Assembly (NCBI GenBank): GCA_022393335.1
Contig: JAJEKB010000238.1
Span: 1-64,000, forward strand
Direction: 5' to 3'
Source: Macrotrachela quadricornifera
Taxonomy: Eukaryota; Rotifera; Eurotatoria; Philodinida; Philodinidae
Length of the DNA: 64,000 nt
The notes below the pieces were generated by a model. That model was not told the origin of the DNA. It searched no databases and was given only the letters and a program-made list of their open reading frames with translations. This document shows, one piece after another, positions 44,151-64,000 of the stretch (position 1 is the stretch's first letter; the number at the start of each line of letters is the position of its first letter). A program made the translations under genes and the position numbers.

Positions 44151-45632
44151 TTTGTCGTTAGTATTCTTAGAAAATGGCTCATTTTCTAAAAAAATAATCG
44201 AAAAAAAAAGAAGAAGAAATTATTTTCATTCTCATGTATGTTAATGATATTAACTATTTGATGTTGTATGAATCATTAGAATTTTTTCTTAAATAAAAAA
44301 TAATTAATATATTTTAATTAGAGAAATTTTTTTTATTTAATTATTTATTTATTTATTTATCTCAAGTTTTTCGATGTATTAATTCTTATGAAATTATAAA
44401 CAACTATCTCCATCTACACTAAATATTATTAAATTATAAATAAAATTATTACCTGTTAAATGTATATAAATATTTTTTTATGTCGAGAATAATATCAACA
44501 AAAAAATATTAAGAAAAATTCTATTGATAGTTGGCGTCACCTAGTTTATTTGAATAAGCTTATCGCAGGTGCAGATTAATCAATTGAAAATAAGCATGTG
44601 GCATTTTTATGCTAGTTAATAGATATATCGAACACATAGTTAAATCGTCAAGGATGTTCTGATTAGTAGTTATTCTCCCTAACCAATATTGATAAATCTT
44701 TTAAAAAACTCCACTTCCATTCTGCTACTTGTTTTCTTCTATTTCTCATAAAAATCCTCTACCTTTCTAAAAACTATCAGATTTTCTTAAAATAAAATGT
44801 TTCTCAGTTTTTCACTGCTTCAGAGCAATTCTGCAAAACATATCTTTATGATTAATGATCGCGTACTGTGAACTACATTAATACATGTTAGGATGTATAT
44901 TATTGGTCTAGTTTTACAGACCAATCCTATACTTAGATATGGCATCGTTGATTGATTAGCATTGTACGCGATCAGAGTCTGAAATGTCAACAGACTGACA
45001 GCAAAATCAATACATTTATCAATACTCAAATGAGATACTCTTTTACTGAGTAGATATTAAGAATTTTGCATATTAAAAGAATAAATACATGATTTTAATT
45101 GAGATTGAACTCCGCTTGTATATTCAAAACTGAATCGTTCACTTGTTTTCCTTATGTGTCTATTAATGTCATCGAATTTATTTAGGATGTCCATAGTTCC
45201 TCAATTTTCGAGATTTTATCTTACTATATATCGATGTATTATACTAAAGTTGGAAGTCTTTGATTTAAAGTTTATCTCTACTCCCTTTTATTAATTTATT
45301 AAAAAATTACAGAAATCGATTATATTAAAACAAGATTCTCACGATAGGATTACTACAGTCGCAGTTCTTACAAGATATCAGTTCAATATAGAAAAATTTT
45401 TTCTATTTAATCATATGACAACAATTTTTTTGTTCATACTAATAACGTATAATGTAACATATACTAGTTTCATTATTTATTCTATAGTTTGTCTGTTTTA
45501 CCTGCGTATTATATTCATACCATATGTATATCTATCAACAGAATTTGTTTTTTTTTACTATTCAGTTTTCTTAATGAGATAAAATTATTTGTTTGAAATA
45601 CAAAGCTTTTTTTTTCTACTTATTATTTGAAG
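44151..45632. promoter_or_regulatory. Divergent spacer of USP7 and ADA
   Basis: 1.48 kb between two start codons on opposite strands, so it should carry both promoters. No coding signal. It contains a foldback at 44857-44973. The ADA ATG is directly preceded by a pyrimidine tract and AG (45631-45632). Confidence 0.45.
44857..44973. repeat. 117-base foldback (long hairpin)
   Basis: Outer arms are a perfect 10-base inverted pair, GATCGCGTAC (44857-44866) and GTACGCGATC (44964-44973). Inner arms are a perfect 8-base pair, ATTGGTCT (44902-44909) and AGACCAAT (44918-44925), around an 8-base loop. Sequence between the arms pairs partly. It could be a small mobile-element remnant or a structured RNA. 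Confidence 0.6.
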
Positions 45633-47991
45633 ATGAATCAACAAGATTCTCCTAATCAAAAAGATAAAGTATTACCTGGTACATTAATTGATCCTGATGA
45701 TAGTCTTTCTTCTCATCATCATCATGGACATGCGCTTAGTTACACTGCACCAGCATTAGTTGAAGTAAGAATTAATTTATTACAGAAAAAAAGTAAAAAT
45801 TTGTTGTTGTTTTTTCTTTTATCTAGCTTCATATTCATCTTGATGGTTCGTTTCGTCATTCCACTTTATTTGAATTAGCTCAAAAGAAAGGTATGATTAA
45901 ATAATATTTAAAGAAAAAATCAAATTAAATTATTGAGCCTATCTCAGGCTTACAACTTCCTAATGGAATGGAATCAACAATGGAAAATTTTCTACCGTAA
46001 TTTATATTTTGAAATAAAAAGTTTTTATAATAATTTTAATATTTTAATTAAAGATATATCAGTATTCAATCAACTTGCAAATCTCTTGCTGAATTTCTTG
46101 AAAAATTTCCATTTTTTGTACCAATTGTTGCTGGTGATGTTGAAGCACTTGAACGTGTTGCATATGAATTCGTTGAAGATCAAGCCATACAAGGCGTACT
46201 TTATACGGAAACTCGATATAGTCCACATTTTTTAACTGGTAATACGCTTACACCAGAACAAGTCAGAATTTTCTTTTTGAATAAAACAAATTTATATATA
46301 AATAATTGATTTTAAAGGTAGTCGAAGCAATTAATAAAGGTCTTCGACGTGGAATAGATGAGTTTCAGATTGATGTTCGAACAATATTATGTTGTATGCG
46401 ACCATATCCTGAATGGTATGTTGAAACAAATGAATTTTGAAACGATCTAAAATATAAACTTGATATCATCGCATTGTTTTTCTTTTCTGATAGGTTATTA
46501 TATATAGTTCTGTTGTTAAAGATGATATGTAAGTTTTTTAAACCGGGAATATTAACGCTTTACTGAAAGAAACTAATCAAATCAAAGAAATTGGTCAAAT
46601 CCTAGTATATCATCGGACTCTATCTATGTGATTGTTGAACAAATCATAATAGATTATGAAGCGAATAAAAAAATTTTCATTTATAAAAATTCAATATACT
46701 CCTGCTGAATATAGAGATGAATCGTGAGTAATAGCCTTCGTGTACAATCTATGCAACAAAGTTTACACATGATCTATAATAATAACTAACTGATACATTC
46801 GAAAATCTTATTTTTTTCCATTGTCGTCTATTTCTTCAGAATATCCATTATAAGAGCCTCTTCTCTTGAAATAATTATTCATATTTCTATTCATTTAGTA
46901 GAATAGTCTTGATATATTTGATTTGAACAATATATAAAGTTACCCAACAATAGTTTATGATATAAGTCACAATGGAAAAGGAAGGGGATCTGTTTGAGTC
47001 TAGTTCTTATCAATTATCTCATATGTCAACAAAAAATTTTTCATCGTCATCTATATTTTAAAAATAGAATCAACTAGTTTTTAGGTAATAAATTTCTTGT
47101 CAATATGCACTAATAATGCACATTCAATAAAAATGTAAAAAATGAATATAATAAAACCAATAAATCTAATACATTTATAATTTACTCTGGAGCGTTTTTT
47201 TAAAAAACAAGTATTTATCTAATCAAAAATCTTCCATATCTTTCATATTCTTCCTTAGGTCAATGGAAACTGTGAATTTAGCTGATAAGTATCGTTCAGC
47301 AGGTGTTGTTGGTATTGATATAGCCGGTGATGAGCATAATTATTCTTTTGTTCCACATATTCCAGCATTTCAACGTGCAGTTGAACTTGGTATACATCGT
47401 ACAGTACATGCCGGTGAAACAGGTTCATCTGAATCTGTTCGTCATGCAATTGAACAATGTCATGCTGAACGTATTGGTCATGGGTATACTGTAATTGATG
47501 ACCCATACGTATATGAATTAGTTCGTAAGAATGATATTCATCTTGAATGTTGTTTAACATCATCAATTCAAACAAATGCAATTGCTAAATACATTCCAAA
47601 TGATAGTGAAAAAGAAGAAAAACATTTTGTTATACATGGTCATGAAACAAAAACAAGATTACATTCACATATTAAATCAAAAAAAGAAATTTGGCATCCA
47701 ATACAGCATTTTGCTCGTGATGGTTTAAATTTTTCATTATCATGTGATGATCCATCTGTATCACAAATAACATTAGAACATGAATATCAACATGCATTAT
47801 CTGATTTAAAATTATCACCAGCACAATTAACACAATGTATTTTTAATGCAGCACGTTCAACATTTTTAGATGAAAATGAAAAAAAAAATTTAATTCAACG
47901 TTTAATGGCAAAATATATTCCAAAAGAAATTATTGAAGGTCATTTTTCTCATAATACTACATCCAATACAACATTGCCAACACATGTTTAA
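45633..47991 (+). CDS. ADA: Adenosine deaminase
   Basis: Seven exons (45633-45764, 45827-45890, 45948-45996, 46054-46261, 46318-46415, a 21-base microexon 46508-46528, 47259-47991) join to 434 codons. The enzyme converts adenosine to inosine in purine salvage. All zinc and catalytic residues are visible: 'VELHIHLDGS' (two His), 'HRTVHAGETGS' (His, Glu), 'ERIGHGY' (His) and 'LSCDDPS' (Asp). Other family blocks: 'YSPHFLT', 'ILCCMRPYPE', 'GIDIAGDE', 'NAARSTFLDENEK'. Compared with vertebrate ADA it has about 40 extra N-terminal residues rich in His and a roughly 30-residue His/Lys-rich insert (about residues 303-337) before the final Asp motif. The start chosen is the first ATG; only the microexon acceptor at 46507 keeps the frame, an earlier AG would shift it. 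Confidence 0.95.
46529..47258 (+). other. 730-bp last intron of ADA
   Basis: GT-AG intron much longer than the others in the gene. AT-rich, no ORF of note and no clear inverted repeat found. Confidence 0.55.
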
Positions 47992-50536
47992 ATTTTCAAA
48001 AATATTGTTTTACATCACATCGATGATTTAGTTAGATGCTGTTCACGGGCAATTTATTAATGGGGAAAATTTCTATTCTTACACGTAATTTTTGCTTTAA
48101 TATAATATGTTGATTAATTATTTGTTGTGTCATGAATGAAACTAGTTATTAAATAAACTAAGAAAATCAGTATAAATGTCAGAAATTGTAATTGATCATA
48201 AGAATTAATATATCTGTATTTTAAAGTAGATATTTTCTTATATTGAAATATTAAATAAATATTTTTTTGGATTTGTGTATCATGTTTACAAAATAACATT
48301 AATGAATAATGAGTAATTATTTAACTAAAACGTGGAAATATTCAAAATCTGAAGCAATTCCGATATTAACTAATTAAATATTTCTGATTATGTATATTTT
48401 TTTAATGGGATACAGAACTGAAATTTATATGATGTAATTTAGTCTTAGGTTTTAGTTTCTTAAAAAATTCATTTTTAATAATTATCTCTCTTCTCATGAA
48501 TATTATAAAAACTATTGTAACATTCTTACAAAAAATATTTTATTATGCAGGAAAAAATAGAATGTTACAAATGTTAAAACTACACCTATCCATAAGACTA
48601 GAGTCAAAAATAGTTCATTAAAGAACTCTCAAATCCTTTTTAAATATCCTTATTTATGTACAACATGAACCTGAACAAAAACAATTGCCTTGTGCGTTTG
48701 ACAAATCATAAACTGAAAAATATTAAAAAAATAAAAAGCATATTTTTCACCTAGATAATGATGGAAATCATAACAAAGTTCTTAAAAAAGATCAAATTTA
48801 GTGCCTTAGTAAGACAATACTCTATATATCATCTATGAACAGCATGACTGTCTTGTATGATTAGCGTTGTACTTTGCATATTTTATGCAAATATTGATCA
48901 TTGCTATACTTATGAACTGATTTAAGTGAATCGAATAGATGATTATGACAATATTATGATGAAGATTCATCACTCTCATCTAATTATAAATGATTGAAAG
49001 CTGATTTTTAGGAACAGTTATTATTCTATCTATTATCATTCCTCTACTTATCGGAAACTTGTCAGTATATTGATTCAGTTCATCGCTATTATCGTCCCCT
49101 TCAAATATTATTACCAAATCGATCTCATTTATTTAATCTAGACAACCTGTCTTCTTCATCGTTAATAAATTGTTGAAATGGATTGGATAGACATGTTTCA
49201 ACAAATTTAATTATTCATATCAGCATTATTGTCAATAGAAATGCAACAGTAATAATAACTATTCGTCACTGTATTCCAATATATAATTGATGTTGAATAG
49301 AAAAGGACTGATTAGAATAATTTTTTTTAAATATAATTATACTTATATTATTATTATGAAGAAGACTTATAAAATAATCAACAAGAATAAAATATATAAC
49401 TGGTCTGGACTATTTACAAATTATTGTTACATAATGATGTTCAAACGCATGCTGTATATGAATAATGTTACGAGGTTGCAAGAATATACATAAAAAAGAT
49501 GTACTACATATTGGTTTTTTTTCTCATTTAAACATTATGCAATACATAAGACTGTTCTATTTCACGAGTTCTAAAATTACAAGACGATGTCACGTCTGTC
49601 AATTTTATCATCCATTTTTTATGGTATCAACTACAATGATAATTCAAAAAGATGTTTCATTAATATTATTTTCAACATATTTTTGACTATTTGATGTATA
49701 CTTCTTTAATTATCATGTTCTTGAACACTATATCTTATATCAATAAAAAGAATATGAACAGTTGTTTTACTTTTGATTTTTAAACATCGACATTATTAAC
49801 TTTGAATTTATAGAACATTTATTCTCTATAGTATATACATATTAGATAAAATTCTTTTCGATACATAAATAATTTAATTCTTATTTATTGATATAAGTGC
49901 ACTTAAAAAATTTCATAAGCTGCTTAAAAATGTTGAAATTATCATAACGAAAATCACATTGTAAATGTTCTAGTAAGTAAAGAATATTATTGTATAATTT
50001 CAAAAAAGAAATCATCTATTATTAAAGATACAAAATAATATTTATATATAACGAGTTCATATTCTCGATAGATGTCATAGATATATATTGAACATTTATT
50101 GTTATATATGAACTGATGGTTTATTCTTATAACCAATAAAAAATTAATAATTTTAAAGAAAGAAAGAATGTAAGCAAGAAGAAGAAAACATTGATCGATC
50201 GGTCGAGTGCATAAAGAAACAAGAAATAAAAAAAAAAAAAGGGAAGAATTTTATTCAATTCTGTTAGTTACTAGTAATTTTCAAAATTTGAAAGAGAATG
50301 AAAAAAAAAATCTTGCATGAGAAAGCGAGAGAGAGAGAGAAGAATAAAAAAAAGAGAAACTTCTTATAATTCTTTATATTTCATCATCGATCTATGTCTA
50401 AGACATATGAAAAAGAAAAAGAAAATAATAAATAAAAATATACTTTTTATATTTTTTTCATAATTTTTTTTTGATTTTTTTTCTCAATATTTAGCATGTT
50501 GATTTATTAAATGAATTAAATTATATCATTTAAATA
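47992..50536. other. Intergenic, no gene seen
   Basis: About 2.5 kb. Open frames near 49287-49686 are short, Ile/Tyr/Lys-rich and do not resemble proteins. A purine-rich stretch (about 50160-50420) with GAGA units (50328-50340) lies before the next gene. A splice-acceptor-like AG at 50493-50494 and a five-codon upstream ORF starting at 50496 precede the 50537 ATG. Confidence 0.5.
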
Positions 50537-51967
50537 ATGTCGACAACTGCTTATCGAAGTAATCATTCATCAAGATCATTTACACGACAACATATTCGAA
50601 CATCATCAACAAATGCTATTCTTCCACCAATGACAAATGATCGTACACGATTTCAATCACAAACAAATCATATTCCACCTCGTATTCCTCCTATACGTGA
50701 ATCATTATCAACTAATTCAATAAATTCATCAAAAATTTCATCATCAATTAATTCATCACCATCACTTCCATTACAATCATTAATAACAACAGAAAATTCT
50801 TCAAATGAATATTCAACAAATAAAATTTCAAAACAACCATATACATTTAGTAATCCCCCACGTGAACTTCAACGTCAATCAATACAAAATATGAAAAATT
50901 TACGTCAAAATCATTTACGTCAACGTGTTTCATCAGCACCAGATGAAAATTCATATCAAAATTCTCCACGTTCAACTATAAATCAACAAAAACCATCATC
51001 AGCTAATGAATCATCAACACCACGTTCACATGATGATAATCATATACAACAATTACCTTTAAATCGTTTATTAAAACATGATGAACAACAAAAAAGTTCA
51101 TTAAATGCTTTAATTAAACAACAAGAAAAATCAAAAGTTCCTAAAGCTGTACAAAAACGACGAATTATTTTACTTTTTCGTCGTTTACCACCATCAACAT
51201 CACCATTAATATCACCAAGACAACAACAAAATTCTTCACCAATTAAATCAAATATTATTTCAAATGATATTCATCAACAAGATAAAAATATTAATAATGA
51301 ATATCAACATTCTATAAATAATACAAGTAAAAGAATAAATTTTTTCTTCTTTATTTAAATAGAAGATTATTTCAATTTTTATTTTAAAGCATCTCAACCA
51401 TCGGCTTCATCAATGAATGATCCATTTTATGGTTTTGATCAAGCTGAAATAGCTGATTCAAAACAATTAGCTGCTATACTTGCTAATATTCAATCATTAG
51501 ACGATTGGATACCAAATACAATTAATGATGGAACTTCTCCACGACGTCAACAAAAAGTTTTTGATCCAACAAAATATGAATATGTTGCAAAAAATTCTTT
51601 TGATACAACAACATTTAAACTTTCACCACGTACATTAAAACCACATGAAGAATTAGCAGCACGTTCACGTTTTTCACAAAATTATCGTCATGAAATGCTT
51701 TCAAGTACAAATGCACAAATTCCACCATTAATGGCATCAATTGTTACAGAAAATAATAATTCTATTGGAAATGGATTTTCAAGTGAATATACTTATACAT
51801 TTCGATTAAATCCAACATCTACAATTAAAAAACAAAATTCACTTGATGATATTGAACCAATTCCATCTACTATTGATGGTGAACAAGTTCAATTATGTTT
51901 TGATGAAATACTTAAATGTTTTTATGATCCAAATACAGGCACATATTATGAATTGACATCTACGTAA
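50537..51967 (+). CDS. Unrecognised low-complexity protein with one OCRE-like octamer
   Basis: Two exons (50537-51326, 51390-51967) join to 455 codons. The first 260 residues are Ser/Asn/Gln/Pro-rich and probably disordered. A folded-looking C-terminal part begins near 'FYGFDQAEIADSKQLAAILA' with 'IQSLDDWIPN' and 'VFDPTKYEYV', and has 'RSRFSQNYRHEM' and a final 'LCFDEILKCFYDPNTGTYYE'. The last block matches the pattern of an OCRE aromatic octamer (YYDPxTxxYY), present once rather than as tandem repeats. It has no signal peptide, membrane segment or catalytic motif. I cannot name the family. The mosaic of a conserved-looking tail on a disordered head suggests a structural or adaptor protein, but function is unknown. 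Confidence 0.8.
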
Positions 51968-53809
51968 ATATTTCATCAATGTATTTCTCTTCGATAAAAT
52001 TCTTAAATTTTCACATGATTCGTCTTCCAAAAAAATATTATGTCACACATCACATATTTTATTTCTTCAATTGCATTTTTTGTTGCTTTAGTTCTTGCAC
52101 AGTGATACTTATTTTTCTTTTCGTTCTCTTTTTTTTTTTCTTAGTGTATGATACCGTTTATTATATGTTACATATATATTTTTTTTTCTTGTATTCATTT
52201 GTTTTATCTATTATCATAATGTATTTCTAAGGACAAGAAACACAAAAAAAATGCTACATAATGATTTATTTATTTATTTCGTTTTACTTTTTTGTTTCAT
52301 TCTTTGTCTAACCGATGTGATAAGAGAAAAAAAACATAATTTCTAATCTCCCTTTCGGTTAGTTTTCGTTTGCTTGTTGTCAATGCTTATCGATCGTAAA
52401 TCCCTCCTATTTGTTTTGGCGATTGAACAACAACTCAATAGACACACACACACATACATACATATTGAATGAGAGATTGATAGACTGATCATTTACTAAA
52501 TCGAATTTTTTTTCCTTTCGTAGTTTCAAGTAAGAACATTGATCGATTTGACATTTAAGACGATACAAAAATGAAAATGAATACATTCGTATTTGTTTTG
52601 TCCGAGAAATTATAAAAAAAAAGATAAAATGATGAAAAGAAACTTTCTCTTTCTTTCTTTCTTCCTTTTTTTTTTCTTCTTTCTTTTGTACTCTGCCTCT
52701 TTCTTTAATTTGTATTAGTTTCTTCTTGTTGAGGTTCGTTAGATTGACGTTATAAGTGCATCCTTTGTTTCCCCTTGTCGCTCTCTTGAGAAGAGAAAAA
52801 ATTCACGCACGACAAGTGAAAGTAGACATCATCAAGGGTTGTTGCGTGTGCAAGCGCAAAGGAAGGAGAGTAAGTGCTGATGTGTTAACATGATTACACT
52901 TGTCTATGTGTCGGGCACTATCGACATCGAACGTTGCTGCCAACAACTATGTCTTATAACAAAAAGAAGACAGTGTGTGTGTGTGTGTGTGTGTATGTGA
53001 GAAAAGCTATGTTTAGTTATATGCATCCGTTTGATGAAAAATGGTCCGATTTCAAAGCAAAGCAGCTGTTCGAAGCTCGATTTTCAGACGCTTATCATCC
53101 TATTGTCGATGTAATGCAATGATAATTTGCGTACGAAAGAAAAAGAAAAAAAAGAAGACATAGAGAGAAAAAAACTAAGAAAAAAGAATAGACTTAGAAC
53201 GAAATGAGCATTATGATCCTGTTATGTTTTATTCTATGATAGTATATAAATATATACATCTTTTGGATTATTCATTAAAAAATAAATTACATGTCTATCT
53301 TCTTATCCATTTTTCATAAGTACTAGTAAATTCATCTTTTATGAACAATATCTTTATCTCTAATTGTATCCATCCATATGCCCATTCGTCTTTTTTTTTT
53401 TAATAAATACATACACATTCAGTGATAATATCATAGTAATATTGTCGACAAATGATGATGTCAAGGTTAAACAATCTATCAATATATATTCACACTTCAT
53501 TCATTCATATTTCACTTTCATAAAACATTTGCCTTTTTGAATGTTAATAGCATTTGTTTTTTTTTTCGTTATATATATAATGTAATTTTCTATTTACCTT
53601 GTAATGTTACAAAAAAACAAACGAAAAACTTTTCAATTATTTTAGATGTTAACTAGTGACATTAACAACAATTCTGACAACAACATCATATTATGTAAGT
53701 TAATAATTTGTCTTGAAAAAGTCATATTAACCTTTTATTGAATATGATAGATCAATATTTGTAGTTTCTTTTTTCTTCTTAGATTTTAATTATCTATATT
53801 AAATAAACA
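51968..53809. other. Intergenic / MAGI 5' region
   Basis: 1.84 kb without a gene, apparently less AT-rich than the nearby coding exons, with pyrimidine tracts, a GT microsatellite (52973-52994) and a polypyrimidine-AG site ending at 53782 just before the MAGI ATG. Probably promoter and leader of MAGI. Confidence 0.5.
52973..52994. repeat. GT dinucleotide microsatellite
   Basis: Eleven GT units upstream of MAGI. Confidence 0.85.
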
Positions 53810-63066
<9,257 letters not shown>

Positions 63067-64000
63067 AAGAAGAAAAATTGAAAATAAAAAGAATATTTGC
63101 TTTATATATTATCTTTATTTTTGATCTGAGCTATATATTTTTTCGTTTTATGTTTAACATCATCGTCATCATCATCACATATATATATATGTTCATTGTT
63201 TATGCAATCAAAGTGTATTTGATCTAATTTTGTTTGAATTTAAATCTCTGTAATGAATCTGTTTTTTTTTCGTCTCAGTTTTTTTTTTTGTTGTTCTTTT
63301 GCTGAAATTTTTTTTGTTTTTCATTGTATATAGATAATAATGATGATAAAAACAAATATTAAAGAAAATAAAATCTTTTTGTTTTTCTTTTTTCTTTCGT
63401 GTCAGATGTTCAAATTCAATATTACACAGTGTGTATTTCTTGTCTTCTGTATATTCAATATATTTAAGCCATTAATTGACATTCCTTTATATGTTTATTA
63501 CAATCTGTGCAATCTTATACATTATATATTTGATGTGCTGTTCTTATATGTTTGTGTAATATTTACTTTTTTTTTCTTTTCTCTTTTTTTTTCTTGGGAA
63601 TGAATATCAAAATTTAAGAAAAAAAAATAAAACAGCTTGTGCTTATTATTAATTTGATAATGATTAGTATTATGATGGAATTATACTTTTGTTGTATTAA
63701 TAATGAGTAAAATCAATTGGTTTGATTGATTCTCGTTGGTGTATTGAGATTATTTTATTTATATTTGTAATAAATAATAGTATAAAACAAAGAAAAAAAC
63801 GTGAGAAGAAACAGATCAATCTAATGAATGAAACAGTTAGTTTTTGCATCAGAGAAGATTGCGGTTTATAATCTGTTAAGAAATGTTGTGATATTATTTT
63901 GATTATAAAATTTTCTTCTTTGTATAGAATAGAATATATTACTAGTTTTTATAAGTAATTTGTTATTGTATTTGAAATCTAAACGTATGAAGAAATAAAT
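63067..64000. other. 3' flank of MAGI
   Basis: AT-rich with CAT and AT runs near 63163-63190, poly-T tracts and an AATAAA at about 63626. Nothing else recognised to the right edge. Confidence 0.5.

Noticed and set aside
47255..47581. 108-codon minus-strand frame
   Set aside because: Antisense shadow of the ADA catalytic exon.
49287..49686. Two short plus frames in the spacer after ADA
   Set aside because: Ile/Tyr/Lys-rich with no domain and no splice partners.

Overview
This window is metazoan nuclear DNA. It is AT-rich and intron-dense, and most introns are only 45-90 bp with GT-AG ends. A bdelloid rotifer or close relative is my best guess, from the compact gene spacing, the tiny introns, the poly-Asn/Ser-rich animal orthologues and the acceptor-like sites just upstream of several start codons. 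That assignment is inference, because no species-specific marker was seen. Two runs of exactly ten Ns (26052-26061, 37757-37766) are scaffold gaps.

Layout, left to right: the 3' end of a FUSC-like protein (1-776); a PAQR/MMD receptor-like membrane protein (2727-3785); SMKR1 (minus, 4283-4585) head-to-head with GIPC (5068-6397); about 8 kb without a recognisable gene (6398-14390); a full plexin (14391-22570); about 2.3 kb of gene-free DNA with foldback repeats; ASCC1 (minus, 24884-25881, 5' end missing) head-to-head with DET1 (26635-29367); a small DMAC1-like membrane protein (29658-31427); VPS18 (31624-36428); the last exon of an unrecognised gene cut by a gap (37767-38162); USP7 (minus, 38654-44150) head-to-head with adenosine deaminase (45633-47991); an unrecognised low-complexity protein with an OCRE-like octamer (50537-51967); and a MAGI scaffold (53810-63066).

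For the gene models I joined exons by hand and checked the reading frame. MMD, SMKR1, GIPC, plexin, DET1, the DMAC1-like gene, VPS18, ADA, the 50.5-kb gene and MAGI each close to a whole number of codons with one terminal stop. There is no operon logic. The genes are unrelated housekeeping and signalling loci: ubiquitin pathway (DET1, USP7), endolysosomal tethering (VPS18), purine salvage (ADA), and cell guidance and junction scaffolding (plexin, GIPC, MAGI; GIPC proteins are known partners of plexins in vertebrates).

The strongest leads are these. The plexin appears to have lost all three arginines used by the plexin GAP domain. MAGI lacks the WW pair and has a phase-matched alternative first exon that would drop PDZ0. 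Several foldback or inverted-repeat elements lie in otherwise unusually long introns and spacers. A palindrome family of the form GTTGC-N6-GCAAC occurs at 23.2-23.8 kb. The large regions upstream of plexin and around the 5' part of MAGI look less AT-rich than the plexin exons. I found no CRISPR array, tRNA, rRNA, autonomous transposon or novel multi-gene system.
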